A DNA stretch of 64,000 nt, taken from Hydrangea macrophylla (Eukaryota > Streptophyta > Magnoliopsida > Cornales > Hydrangeaceae). Position numbers and translations under genes: made by a program. The DNA lies in assembly GCA_033977485.1 (NCBI GenBank), contig CM066987.1:51773033-51837032 (forward strand), written 5' to 3'. Positions 10,911 through 23,247 of the stretch are shown here, piece after piece (position 1 is the first letter of the stretch; every line of letters starts with the position of its first letter). The notes under the pieces were generated by a model, which did not search any database, had not been told where the DNA came from, and was given only the letters and a program-made list of their open reading frames with translations.

Positions 10911-11441
10911 AAAGATCCTAATTTAAAGGGAGCAAGACACAAACCATGTCAATATTATCTAGCATGGTGCACCATATTTGCAAAAGATCGTGCCACTGGG
11001 GAAATGGCCGAGGGACCAGCGGATGTCGTTGATGCAATGGAGACAGAAGACATGGCTGCTGAAGTTGCTGGTTCTCAAAGTGTCACACAAACACCTCATG
11101 ATAAAATTGCTACTAAAGAAGGTAGAAGAAAGAGAGTTCGTGGGAATGATATCATGGCTACTGAACTTGGGAATATGTCAAAAGCAATTAGCAAATTTTG
11201 TGAAGACTCCAAGGATAAAATGCAAGTGCTCTGCACAAGGATTGGTTATCAACATGATGTGAGTGATGCTAGAAAGAAGATTTATGGAGAGATAGAGAAG
11301 TTGGATAACTTGGGAATAAGCGACAAACTCAAGGCAGTCACTATGATTGCAAATGATACCGGAAAAATGGATGTGTTCTTTAGTCTTCCAAATGAATTCA
11401 AGGAAGATTGGGTTAAATTACTCCTTAGGGGAGAGTTGTAG
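10911..11441 (+). CDS. Myb/SANT-like distal exon, unit 3
   Basis: 176 codons after the splice acceptor; first ATG at 11004. Identical to the unit 1 protein from that ATG on. Confidence 0.7.
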   Translation, partial: KDPNLKGARHKPCQYYLAWCTIFAKDRATGEMAEGPADVVDAMETEDMAAEVAGSQSVTQTPHDKIATKEGRRKRVRGNDIMATELGNMSKAISKFCEDSKDKMQVLCTRIGYQHDVSDARKKIYGEIEKLDNLGISDKLKAVTMIANDTGKMDVFFSLPNEFKEDWVKLLLRGEL

Positions 11442-11678
11442 GTCATTTAGAGGTGGTTTTATGTGGTGGTGTGTAAGACTATGTTTGTGTTGATGTTAAC
11501 ATTATGTTTTGCTTGATGTTCGAAGTATGTTTGTGTTGATGATAGTACTATGTTTTAGTTGATGTTAAAACTATGTTTTGGTTGATATTAAAACTATGTT
11601 TTTGTTGGAACCTTAAATTTGATTGTAACGATGATTATGGTTGTGTTATTATCATTCTTGTGGTGTTGGTCATAACAG

Positions 11679-12023
11679 ATGGGTAGCAAACAAAAATGGT
11701 GGTATGTAGTTTTTGAAGGGAGAAATCCGGGAATTTATACGACTTGGGAATCATGTAAGGCCCAAGTTCACAGATATTCAGAGCCTGTGTTCAGAAAATA
11801 CCCATCTTTACAGGAAGCTGAGGAAGCATACTACAATTATAAGCGTGCAACATACCCAAATGAAGTTGACACTACTGTCCCAGTACGTATGGTTGACCCA
11901 CCTCCACCACCACCACCACTGTTGCCACATATGGTTCATCCTCCACAAGCAGCACCATTGATGTATTTCATATTTGGTTTTTTATTTGCTATTGTTGTTC
12001 AGAAGTTAATTAAATGGTTGTAA
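11679..12023 (+). CDS. hybrid-binding domain, tail-anchored protein, unit 3
   Basis: 114 aa, identical to the unit 1 protein. Confidence 0.7.
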   Translation: MGSKQKWWYVVFEGRNPGIYTTWESCKAQVHRYSEPVFRKYPSLQEAEEAYYNYKRATYPNEVDTTVPVRMVDPPPPPPPLLPHMVHPPQAAPLMYFIFGFLFAIVVQKLIKWL

Positions 12024-12952
12024 AATGTGAACTTCTTGAAGTGGATATGTTGTTTTGAACTAGTTCGTGAAAATATCCTATGTTTGGACATTTTTTTTTG
12101 TAATCGGGGGTGTATGTTAGGACATTTTATTGACATTGTTATTATGTATTTTGTAGTTTTTTTTTTTTTGCTCAAAAAGTGTGGGACATATTTATTTTTA
12201 TAGTTAATGTTTGAAAAAATGCTTTAATGTGAAGGTGTTATGGTGTATTCATGGTAATTTGGTAATTTTTTTGCAAAAAGGGCATTTATGGAAAGTTACA
12301 GATTAATTCAGGTTTATACCATGGTCGTCCAAACACAGTATTGCACTATTTGTATTTTATCCACAGTTTAATCCGGCACGAACCAAACACAGTATAAAAT
12401 TAATACTGCACTGTTTTATCCTGTGGTTAGTTATCCCAGCATAAGTTAACTACACTTTATACTATACCCATTTATCCTATCCGGCAACCAAACGAGCCCT
12501 AAGGATATACAAAAACTTCTCCTTGATGTGGGTAAATTAGAAAGCAAGAGATAAATGAATAAGCTAGACCATTAAATTGCAATGGCCCAAAAGAGCGAAA
12601 AGGGCCTATACCATCCACTAAAAAATAAATTCAAAAAACTGTATACATATATATATAGGATATGAAAATGTCAACATAATATACTTAACACGGCATTTTT
12701 TAAAAAAAAAATTTTTTTTTTTTTTTTTTTTTTGAGATGTTTACATTGTAAATTTTGATTGCAGGCAATATAAAGTTGGGTTAATTGCACTTTACCTCCT
12801 ATGATTTGATCTGAGGACACTTTATCCGTTGCGGTTTAAAAATGACAGCTTAACCTCTATACTTTCGGATAAAGTGGAACCGTTACAGAGTCTAAAGAGA
12901 TTGTTAAGAACTATAATAAAGGTGCATTAATATTTTCAAAGGTTAAGAACTA

Positions 12953-13197
12953 CTCCGCCGCCCATATTATGTGTTCCCCTTTCTTTTTTGGGATGTCCCA
13001 AAATTGTTGTCCACTTTCCTAAATTAGCATGTAAATTTTACTTAGTTTCCCAAACTCCTCTTCCTTGCAATCAACACTAAAACAAAAAAAGAAAATGCAA
13101 TGATTATGGGTAATTCTGGAAAGTAGATGTAGATTCTTTTTGTCCCCTTAAATAGTTGAATTTCCCAAAAGGAACACATAAAATGGGACGGAGGGAG
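12953..13197. mobile_element. Stowaway MITE (unit 3)
   Basis: Same element and TA flanks, nested in the TIR element 12778-13352. Confidence 0.85.
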
Positions 13198-13438
13198 TAT
13201 AATAAAGGTGCATCCTTTGTGGTTTGAGTGTATTTTACTAATTTAATAATTTCCGTTAGATTCTGTAATGATTTCACTTTACTTGAGGGTAGTCACTTTT
13301 AAATTATACAGACGTAAAATGTCATCAAGTCAAACCATAAAGCAATTAATCCTATTAAAGATTGCGCTGAGGCCAATAGAGACCTAGAAGGCAAGGTCGG
13401 AAAAGGAGTATATAAAGCAATAGACTATGCCATTGAAT

Positions 13439-13659
13439 AGACAGTGGGCCTTAGCCCAGCTGGTCTTGTCCCATCTCTCCCAAGTGAGAAGTGGGGGGTT
13501 CGATTCCCCTTGTGGGGAATTGGTGGGGGGTTTGTTTCCCCCTCATCCTTCTATGGGAGGAAGTCCCTTTGATGTGGGCTCATGGCCCCCCTTGGCACTT
13601 TGAAAGTGTGTATGTGTAGCGCTTGCGGGTGCTTTGACCTCTAGCAAAAAAATAAAAAA
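13439..13659 (+). mobile_element. tRNA-derived SINE (unit 3)
   Basis: Same A and B boxes, tail and flanking 17-bp repeats as in unit 1. Confidence 0.9.
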
Positions 13660-14230
13660 AGACTATACCATTGAATTAAATTGCAATAGCCCAAAGAGCA
13701 AAAAGGGCCTATGCCATAATTTGTTAAATAACTAGTAATTGCTTGTGCCTGTAGGCACGACGCAAAAAAAAAATATGTAATAGAATGCTCGAATCATAGT
13801 GGATGCCACAAATTAATTCCCAAGTAAATTAACTTAATGTAAATACAATGCAATCCTTTTACATTCAAATTAAAGTATTTACACCAAAAAGAAAAATAAA
13901 AAAGCCATATTGAAATTGATCTTGCCTTCATGATGATTGAAAAAATTAAATAAAGGAAAACAGTGTGGGCATTTATACAATGTCAAATAGTTAGATTAAA
14001 AAATGTGATCTAAAAAATGCAAATACATCACTGTACTGCCAATGAGTTAAAAAAATGCGCTTTGTTTATTTATTTATTTTTATTTTTTTTTTGAGGAAGA
14101 GCTTTGTCTATTGATTATGCAAAATAGTTTGGAAGATGACCGAAATATATGGTAAAAAGGGTTAGAAAGATTGACCAAGTGTGAATATTAGGAGAAGATT
14201 ATTTGCATTCTTACATCTGTGTAAAGACGA

Positions 14231-14261
<31 letters not shown>

Positions 14262-14768
14262 CCAAAATACAGAAGTACAAAACCATAGAAGCTAGGGCTT
14301 TAGCTTCCTGTGTAAGAGAGAGAGAGGACGTTCCAAATCTCTTTCCTGTTCTAAACAGTACCAAACCCCTGATCTCTAAGAACACATTTTGCTGCAAATT
14401 AAATATCAAAAAGAGCAATGTTAGGTACACCTAAACGGGATATCTAAACTACCATCTCTTCAGAGATTCGAAAAAGTAAAAAAATAATGCAAGGTACGTA
14501 CTACTTTTTAAGCACACTCCATGTTCAATCGTATTGTCTAGATCTGATACTATCCATGACTCAGTGGTAGTGTTTTATTTTTGTCCCTAAAAAGCAAAAC
14601 ATTGTATAATATGTGAGTAAATTATGTTAATTTTTCTTACAGAATTAGACATTTGAACCACATTGATTTTATTTCAAAATTTCAAGGACAAAATTAATAT
14701 AATTGAAACTATAAAAACTAAAATGAGACAAAGACCAAACTTTAGGGACATATTTAATAATTAGGCCT

Positions 14769-14802
<34 letters not shown>

Positions 14803-16013
14803 TTTATTTTTCTAAGGCCTTTATAAATTGGTGTGGCCTTCGACGGACAAGCCAACATTTGTTTTGCTCTCTTTCCACTCTACCTGTTTTTCTCTCACTT
14901 TCCCCTATCTCACTGCACTAATCCCCTATGAGACAAGTGTCTCTGAAATGGTTGTCAGTCCAAGCTAGCTTTTACATAGATGTTATTTCAAGAGTACCTA
15001 ACGAAGATGATTTCTCTCCACAGTTCACTGCCTCACACAGAAAAGATAAGGCTAGCGAGGTTGACGTAAACAAAGATGAATATCCACTTTAGTACAGGGT
15101 ACATGCATTTAAAATTGGATGTGCAAAAGTGTGTATGCATAGTAGTGCTCATTTAGAAAGAAAAAAAAAGTTCAAATTTTCGAGGAAAAAAAAATGACAA
15201 ATTTGTTCGAGATGAAATTAACTGGTAGTCTTGAGACGCACATTATTACTATAGTTGGCGCTTCTTTTGCTTGCCAAGTAGCCTTTTATAATTCCGTTTC
15301 ATCGTGAGCGCTGACCATAATGCTTGTGATTTGGGAAAAAATATTACCCTGTTTATCACAATGATATTTACATTACATGTGCCTTGTTTATTGGGTTTGG
15401 ATCTCAAGCACTACCGCACAGTTTTGAATGTAATACCATTGTCACAAATATGTGCGACAAAAATTCATCCGTCCCCATTTAATTAGAACGAATTTTTTAG
15501 ACAATGAATCAGTGGCCTAAATTGCTTGCATGTCTCTATCATAACTTTTTAGTTTTGTGTAATAGACAGGTCTGTTGAAATAGGGAATGAACATCACCTT
15601 CTTTTTTTTTTAAGCTTCATAGGGACATAAAAAAATATGCTAACTTTTCTCATCTCCACAACTTATCAAAATTCTCTGTTCAACATTTCAACATTCATTT
15701 TTAGTGGGAATATGTTGAAAAAAAAAAAAGAAGAAGAAGAAGAAGAAGATTGGTTTGATGTACATTTATTGTGGAAGTGTGGAACCCCATTGTGCAAATC
15801 AAGTACAATTTGAGCATGACAAATACTAAGGGTTCGCATGGCAATGTTGTGCTTTTCAGTTTTCATTTTTGTTAACATTTTTTGTATTGATGTCTACATC
15901 TAATTTAGACATATCAAGTGTGGACTTGTTAGTGAAGGTATATTTTATTGCTTTGGATGAAATGACAATTGTAATATACAACCTTCATATTAATAACAGA
16001 TATTTTTTTTTAG

Positions 16014-16544
16014 AAAGATCCTAATTTAAAGGGAGCAAGACACAAACCATGTCAATATTATCTAGCATGGTGCACCATATTTGCAAAAGATCGTGCCACT
16101 GGGGAAATGGCCGAGGGACCAGCGGATGTCGTTGATGCAATGGAGACAGAAGACATGGCTGCTGAAGTTGCTGGTTCTCAAAGTGTCACACAAACACCTC
16201 ATGATAAAATTGCTACTAAAGAAGGTAGAAGAAAGAGAGTTCGTGGGAATGATATCATGGCTACTGAACTTGGGAATATGTCAAAAGCAATTAGCAAATT
16301 TTGTGAAGACTCCAAGGATAAAATGCAAGTGCTCTGCACAAGGATTGGTTATCAACATGATGTGAGTGATGCTAGAAAGAAGATTTATGGAGAGATAGAG
16401 AAGTTGGATAACTTGGGAATAAGCGACAAACTCAAGGCAGTCACTATGATTGCAAATGATACCGGAAAAATGGATGTGTTCTTTAGTCTTCCAAATGAAT
16501 TCAAGGAAGATTGGGTTAAATTACTCCTTAGGGGAGAGTTGTAG
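16014..16544 (+). CDS. Myb/SANT-like distal exon, unit 4
   Basis: 176 codons after the splice acceptor; first ATG at 16107. Identical to the unit 1 protein from that ATG on. Confidence 0.7.
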   Translation, partial: KDPNLKGARHKPCQYYLAWCTIFAKDRATGEMAEGPADVVDAMETEDMAAEVAGSQSVTQTPHDKIATKEGRRKRVRGNDIMATELGNMSKAISKFCEDSKDKMQVLCTRIGYQHDVSDARKKIYGEIEKLDNLGISDKLKAVTMIANDTGKMDVFFSLPNEFKEDWVKLLLRGEL

Positions 16545-16781
16545 GTCATTTAGAGGTGGTTTTATGTGGTGGTGTGTAAGACTATGTTTGTGTTGATGTT
16601 AACATTATGTTTTGCTTGATGTTCGAAGTATGTTTGTGTTGATGATAGTACTATGTTTTAGTTGATGTTAAAACTATGTTTTGGTTGATATTAAAACTAT
16701 GTTTTTGTTGGAACCTTAAATTTGATTGTAACGATGATTATGGTTGTGTTATTATCATTCTTGTGGTGTTGGTCATAACAG

Positions 16782-17126
16782 ATGGGTAGCAAACAAAAAT
16801 GGTGGTATGTAGTTTTTGAAGGGAGAAATCCGGGAATTTATACGACTTGGGAATCATGTAAGGCCCAAGTTCACAGATATTCAGAGCCTGTGTTCAGAAA
16901 ATACCCATCTTTACAGGAAGCTGAGGAAGCATACTACAATTATAAGCGTGCAACATACCCAAATGAAGTTGACACTACTGTCCCAGTACGTATGGTTGAC
17001 CCACCTCCACCACCACCACCACTGTTGCCACATATGGTTCATCCTCCACAAGCAGCACCATTGATGTATTTCATATTTGGTTTTTTATTTGCTATTGTTG
17101 TTCAGAAGTTAATTAAATGGTTGTAA
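16782..17126 (+). CDS. hybrid-binding domain, tail-anchored protein, unit 4
   Basis: 114 aa, identical to the unit 1 protein. Confidence 0.7.
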   Translation: MGSKQKWWYVVFEGRNPGIYTTWESCKAQVHRYSEPVFRKYPSLQEAEEAYYNYKRATYPNEVDTTVPVRMVDPPPPPPPLLPHMVHPPQAAPLMYFIFGFLFAIVVQKLIKWL

Positions 17127-18056
17127 AATGTGAACTTCTTGAAGTGGATATGTTGTTTTGAACTAGTTCGTGAAAATATCCTATGTTTGGACATTTTTTT
17201 TTGTAATCGGGGGTGTATGTTAGGACATTTTATTGACATTGTTATTATGTATTTTGTAGTTTTTTTTTTTTTGCTCAAAAAGTGTGGGACATATTTATTT
17301 TTATAGTTAATGTTTGAAAAAATGCTTTAATGTGAAGGTGTTATGGTGTATTCATGGTAATTTGGTAATTTTTTTGCAAAAAGGGCATTTATGGAAAGTT
17401 ACAGATTAATTCAGGTTTATACCATGGTCGTCCAAACACAGTATTGCACTATTTGTATTTTATCCACAGTTTAATCCGGCACGAACCAAACACAGTATAA
17501 AATTAATACTGCACTGTTTTATCCTGTGGTTAGTTATCCCAGCATAAGTTAACTACACTTTATACTATACCCATTTATCCTATCCGGCAACCAAACGAGC
17601 CCTAAGGATATACAAAAACTTCTCCTTGATGTGGGTAAATTAGAAAGCAAGAGATAAATGAATAAGCTAGACCATTAAATTGCAATGGCCCAAAAGAGCG
17701 AAAAGGGCCTATACCATCCACTAAAAAATAAATTCAAAAAACTGTATACATATATATATAGGATATGAAAATGTCAACATAATATACTTAACACGGCATT
17801 TTTTAAAAAAAAAATTTTTTTTTTTTTTTTTTTTTTTGAGATGTTTACATTGTAAATTTTGATTGCAGGCAATATAAAGTTGGGTTAATTGCACTTTACC
17901 TCCTATGATTTGATCTGAGGACACTTTATCCGTTGCGGTTTAAAAATGACAGCTTAACCTCTATACTTTCGGATAAAGTGGAACCGTTACAGAGTCTAAA
18001 GAGATTGTTAAGAACTATAATAAAGGTGCATTAATATTTTCAAAGGTTAAGAACTA

Positions 18057-18301
18057 CTCCGCCGCCCATATTATGTGTTCCCCTTTCTTTTTTGGGATGT
18101 CCCAAAATTGTTGTCCACTTTCCTAAATTAGCATGTAAATTTTACTTAGTTTCCCAAACTCCTCTTCCTTGCAATCAACACTAAAACAAAAAAAGAAAAT
18201 GCAATGATTATGGGTAATTCTGGAAAGTAGATGTAGATTCTTTTTGTCCCCTTAAATAGTTGAATTTCCCAAAAGGAACACATAAAATGGGACGGAGGGA
18301 G
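18057..18301. mobile_element. Stowaway MITE (unit 4)
   Basis: Same element and TA flanks, nested in the TIR element 17882-18456. Confidence 0.85.
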
Positions 18302-18542
18302 TATAATAAAGGTGCATCCTTTGTGGTTTGAGTGTATTTTACTAATTTAATAATTTCCGTTAGATTCTGTAATGATTTCACTTTACTTGAGGGTAGTCAC
18401 TTTTAAATTATACAGACGTAAAATGTCATCAAGTCAAACCATAAAGCAATTAATCCTATTAAAGATTGCGCTGAGGCCAATAGAGACCTAGAAGGCAAGG
18501 TCGGAAAAGGAGTATATAAAGCAATAGACTATGCCATTGAAT

Positions 18543-18763
18543 AGACAGTGGGCCTTAGCCCAGCTGGTCTTGTCCCATCTCTCCCAAGTGAGAAGTGGGG
18601 GGTTCGATTCCCCTTGTGGGGAATTGGTGGGGGGTTTGTTTCCCCCTCATCCTTCTATGGGAGGAAGTCCCTTTGATGTGGGCTCATGGCCCCCCTTGGC
18701 ACTTTGAAAGTGTGTATGTGTAGCGCTTGCGGGTGCTTTGACCTCTAGCAAAAAAATAAAAAA
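18543..18763 (+). mobile_element. tRNA-derived SINE (unit 4)
   Basis: Same A and B boxes, tail and flanking 17-bp repeats as in unit 1. Confidence 0.9.
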
Positions 18764-19334
18764 AGACTATACCATTGAATTAAATTGCAATAGCCCAAAG
18801 AGCAAAAAGGGCCTATGCCATAATTTGTTAAATAACTAGTAATTGCTTGTGCCTGTAGGCACGACGCAAAAAAAAAATATGTAATAGAATGCTCGAATCA
18901 TAGTGGATGCCACAAATTAATTCCCAAGTAAATTAACTTAATGTAAATACAATGCAATCCTTTTACATTCAAATTAAAGTATTTACACCAAAAAGAAAAA
19001 TAAAAAAGCCATATTGAAATTGATCTTGCCTTCATGATGATTGAAAAAATTAAATAAAGGAAAACAGTGTGGGCATTTATACAATGTCAAATAGTTAGAT
19101 TAAAAAATGTGATCTAAAAAATGCAAATACATCACTGTACTGCCAATGAGTTAAAAAAATGCGCTTTGTTTATTTATTTATTTTTATTTTTTTTTTGAGG
19201 AAGAGCTTTGTCTATTGATTATGCAAAATAGTTTGGAAGATGACCGAAATATATGGTAAAAAGGGTTAGAAAGATTGACCAAGTGTGAATATTAGGAGAA
19301 GATTATTTGCATTCTTACATCTGTGTAAAGACGA

Positions 19335-19365
<31 letters not shown>

Positions 19366-20529
19366 CCAAAATACAGAAGTACAAAACCATAGAAGCTAGG
19401 GCTTTAGCTTCCTGTGTAAGAGAGAGAGAGGACGTTCCAAATCTCTTTCCTGTTCTAAACAGTACCAAACCCCTGATCTCTAAGAACACATTTTGCTGCA
19501 AATTAAATATCAAAAAGAGCAATGTTAGGTACACCTAAACGGGATATCTAAACTACCATCTCTTCAGAGATTCGAAAAAGTAAAAAAATAATGCAAGGTA
19601 CGTACTACTTTTTAAGCACACTCCATGTTCAATCGTATTGTCTAGATCTGATACTATCCATGACTCAGTGGTAGTGTTTTATTTTTGTCCCTAAAAAGCA
19701 AAACATTGTATAATATGTGAGTAAATTATGTTAATTTTTCTTACAGAATTAGACATTTGAACCACATTGATTTTATTTCAAAATTTCAAGGACAAAATTA
19801 ATATAATTGAAACTATAAAAACTAAAATGAGACAAAGACCAAACTTTAGGGACATATTTAATAATTAGGCCTTCCCCCCCCCCCCCCCCCCCCTTTATTT
19901 TTCTAAGGCCTTTATAAATTGGTGTGGCCTTCGACGGACAAGCCAACATTTGTTTTGCTCTCTTTCCACTCTACCTGTTTTTCTCTCACTTTCCCCTATC
20001 TCACTGCACTAATCCCCTATGAGACAAGTGTCTCTGAAATGGTTGTCAGTCCAAGCTAGCTTTTACATAGATGTTATTTCAAGAGTACCTAACGAAGATG
20101 ATTTCTCTCCACAGTTCACTGCCTCACACAGAAAAGATAAGGCTAGCGAGGTTGACGTAAACAAAGATGAATATCCACTTTAGTACAGGGTACATGCATT
20201 TAAAATTGGATGTGCAAAAGTGTGTATGCATAGTAGTGCTCATTTAGAAAGAAAAAAAAAGTTCAAATTTTCGAGGAAAAAAAAATGACAAATTTGTTCG
20301 AGATGAAATTAACTGGTAGTCTTGAGACGCACATTATTACTATAGTTGGCGCTTCTTTTGCTTGCCAAGTAGCCTTTTATAATTCCGTTTCATCGTGAGC
20401 GCTGACCATAATGCTTGTGATTTGGGAAAAAATATTACCCTGTTTATCACAATGATATTTACATTACATGTGCCTTGTTTATTGGGTTTGGATCTCAAGC
20501 ACTACCGCACAGTTTTGAATGTAATACCA

Positions 20530-20790
20530 TTGTCACAAATATGTGCGACAAAAATTCATCCGTCCCCATTTAATTAGAACGAATTTTTTAGACAATTTTA
20601 TTCGTCCCTATGTAGGATTTTTTTTTTTTTTGGGCCAAATTTGTGCAACAAAAATTCGTTCGTCCCCTGTATAGGTTTTTTTGGGACGAAACTTGATTTC
20701 GTTGCCAAAACTCATAAATTAGGGACGATTTTAAAATTGGCACAAAAATTTTGTCCCTAATATGTCAATTTGTTGTTGTAATTCTCTTTT
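20530..20790. mobile_element. CACTA-like subterminal remnant across the array edge
   Basis: Repeats of TTCGTCCC, GGGACGAA, AGGGACGA and CAAAAATTCGT in both orientations, ending TTTGTTGTTGTA, resemble the subterminal repeats and CACTACAA-type terminus of plant CACTA elements. The terminal CACTA is not intact. The array units are cut inside this element. Confidence 0.4.
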
Positions 20791-21684
20791 TTTAGATATC
20801 ATGACTCAACTGATAGTTTAGGGTATGTTTGATTATAATTAATATTGTATATATATAAGAAAAAGATAAATTTAAAGGAGTCAATATGTAAATTCATTTT
20901 AAATTTGTACAATTACATATACATAACTAATATTTTCAAAAAATTTGCAGAGGTCAATATACATAATATTTGTAATTTTTAAAATTCGCCCCTGCATTCA
21001 CCCTCGAGTATTTTGAGTAAGTGGTTTCACTCACGTGAAGCAAGACAAGAGAATGCCGACCATTGGATGAGAAACAAGGCACATGTTAGAGCAACACTTG
21101 GCATAATAGTTTTGGAAATTTTCAAAGCCATCTTACCTGTTGTAGGTTGCCGCACACCTAACATCCAATTTCACCAACCACAGCTTTGCAAAAACTCTGG
21201 GCCTACATCTCTTTCTCTCACTTGCTTTGCCAATACACACATAAAATGCTAACTACGTACATATTTTTACTAATGCCATATTTTTTAAATCTTAATTTTA
21301 AATTTTTTTTCCCAAATAATGTAACAAAGGAACTATTTTCAATAATGATGGGGAGCTCTTCAACATTATGTAATCAAATAAATTGACATAGGTTAGTTTT
21401 AACTTGTTAATTTAAGTAATTTTTGTTTGCAAATAAATTGTGTATGTACTTGTCTTTTTTATTATTTATTTATTAAAAAAACATAAAGGGATCCACCTTT
21501 GACATTTGTTTTGAGCCCTCGAAAAGTTAATGCCGCCACTAATGTCTAGGTCCCCATATGGTGTAACTTATGTCCCAATATATGTAATTAGGTCCCAAAG
21601 AGTGGTAATTTTAAACCACTTCGAATATCACTTTTTTTAAAAATAGTTTTCAAAGTTACCACATTTAAGACCTAGTTACACGCC
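20791..21684. other. intergenic, nothing recognised
   Basis: AT-rich sequence with short chance open frames only. I see no domain, TIR or splice pattern here. Confidence 0.6.
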
Positions 21685-21768
21685 GAGCGGGCTGTAGTCC
21701 AATTGGCATAGCCTCTCTCTTCCCAGTGGGGAAGGAGAGGGTTTGAATCCCCATAGGGGATTTGGTTA
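21685..21768 (+). mobile_element. SINE-like tRNA-related fragment
   Basis: An A-box-like TAGTCCAATTGG and a B-box-like GGTTTGAATCC, with a GGGGAAGGAGAGG stretch between them and a GGGGATTTGG tail, resemble the head of the array SINE but diverged. The body is cut where LTR A begins. Confidence 0.5.
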
Positions 21769-23247
21769 TGTCCAAATCAAGTATTTTTATTATCCCTATT
21801 AAAAATGTAGCATTTGGAAATAGAGTGTCAAGTCCACAGGGACTGATAGAAACTAATTATAATGCTAAAAGGAAGAAATAAGAAAAGATGATAAAAATAA
21901 AATAAAATGACTTTGCGTCTTTTGGGTGTTTGTTTGTTTTTGGAGGACAAAAGTGAAAACTAATCTAAAAAGCAATAGATTGGGATCATTCCCCTCATCC
22001 TGGGTCACAACAAGATGAAATGGACTAATGTTTCAAGCACACTCTAAGGTAACATCTCATTATGGCATATTATCAAATACAAGGAGTGCATCTATGTGTT
22101 AGATGAAAGGAGCTTTGATATTTCCATAGAAACGGATTTGAAGCTAGCGATTGACTATCAAGGATGCATGACATACAAGATGAAGCCCCCATGGCTTCTA
22201 CCGAATGATTTGTCCACCCTACACTAACTAATCTACTTGATGGACAAATCACCTATGAAGCCTTCAAAAGGTAGTATTTAAAACCCAAGAGTTTGAACAA
22301 TAAAAAATATTTGACATCAAAGATGAAGACTCCAAGTTTTAAATCTCACACACAACAATTATCAAACACATGGAATACAAAACACAAGCTTACATAATAT
22401 TCCATATGAAATACAGAAGGTAGGATTCAAAGTCTAAGTTTTGACTATCAAAGATGCAAGGCAAATAAGATCGATGAAGCCCCTAGTTTTGAATCATACA
22501 CAAATGAACCCTAGAAATGCTAGAACATTAATTCCAAGAGTTCATGATCCACAACCTAAGTAAATCTAACTCATAATGGAAAACATAGCAATATCATCAA
22601 AGGAGAAGAGATAGAAAATATACCAAGCCATTAAATCTTCAATGGAATCTTCAAGTTTACAACAATAGAGAGCAAAATGGAATAGAAGGAGAAGAAGAAA
22701 GAGGAGAGAAAAAAACTACAACTTTTCTAAAACCTAAAAACAAAAGGTAAGCTCCACCAAAAAAAACTATCTCTATCTATTTACAACCCACACAAATGGC
22801 AAACTTGTAAATAAAATAGGGGAAGTCAACAGCAGGGGCGAATCGATCTGCGACTTAGGGCCAAATCGATTTGATAATCTTTAACTCCAGCAGAATCTTT
22901 GTTCAGGATCGCAGATCGATCCGCTCTTTGATGCCGGATCGATCCAATTTTAATGATTTGTGCAGTGGCACGTGAAACGATCCGCGTTGTAAGGCCAGAT
23001 CGATCCGCCTTTACTGGGATGGATTCCTTCCCCTTTTTACAAGATAAAAACCAAATGGGGCTGGTTCTCACTTTGAACAAGATGCCAAAATCTACAAGAA
23101 AGAGACTTTTTATTAGTAAGAAATGAACAGTAAACAAGATTAACAAAAGCACAATATATCCATTAAATATCCCGGTTTAGGTGATAATTCGCGTCCAATA
23201 AGAGTAAAATCATGAAGTCAAGAATGCAATATTGAACACGAATCACA
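21769..23247 (-). repeat. LTR A, Tat/Athila-type Ty3/gypsy 3' LTR
   Basis: About 1.48 kb. Read on the minus strand it starts TGTGATTCG just after a purine tract (GGAGGG, 23248-23253) and ends ATTTGGACA. It shares GTCAAGTCCACAGGGACT-type sequence with LTR B and the end structure of LTR C. It contains a palindromic block (22843-23010) with GGATCGATCC and relatives. The left boundary is inferred from length and TG...CA. Confidence 0.6.
22843..23010. repeat. GATCGATC palindrome cluster in LTR A
   Basis: Perfect palindromes AAATCGATTT (22863-22872) and GGATCGATCC (22936-22945), with near copies AGATCGATCC at about 22914 and 22998, and CGATCCGCG near 22979. Several are followed by CGC. Confidence 0.8.

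Larger units (their letters stand above)
10727..12499 (+). mobile_element. PIF/Harbinger-like non-autonomous element (unit 3)
   Basis: Same structure, flanked by TAA at 10724-10726 and 12500-12502. Confidence 0.65.
10399..15501 (+). repeat. 5.1-kb tandem repeat, unit 3
   Basis: Third unit, 5103 bp, collinear with the others. Its poly-C tract (from 14770) has 33 C. Confidence 0.95.
15830..17602 (+). mobile_element. PIF/Harbinger-like non-autonomous element (unit 4)
   Basis: Same structure, flanked by TAA at 15827-15829 and 17603-17605. Confidence 0.65.
15502..20592 (+). repeat. 5.1-kb tandem repeat, unit 4
   Basis: Last unit, about 5091 bp, with a poly-C tract of 20. At 20593 the sequence continues into new DNA (ACAATTTTATTCGTCCC) instead of restarting at ACAATGAATCAG, so this is the right edge of the array. 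The five bases ACAAT are shared between both continuations. Confidence 0.93.

Noticed and set aside
201..20592. CRISPR-like or centromeric satellite reading of the array
   Set aside because: The unit is 5.1 kb with ORFs and nested transposons and there are no spacers. A monomeric centromere satellite would be far shorter.
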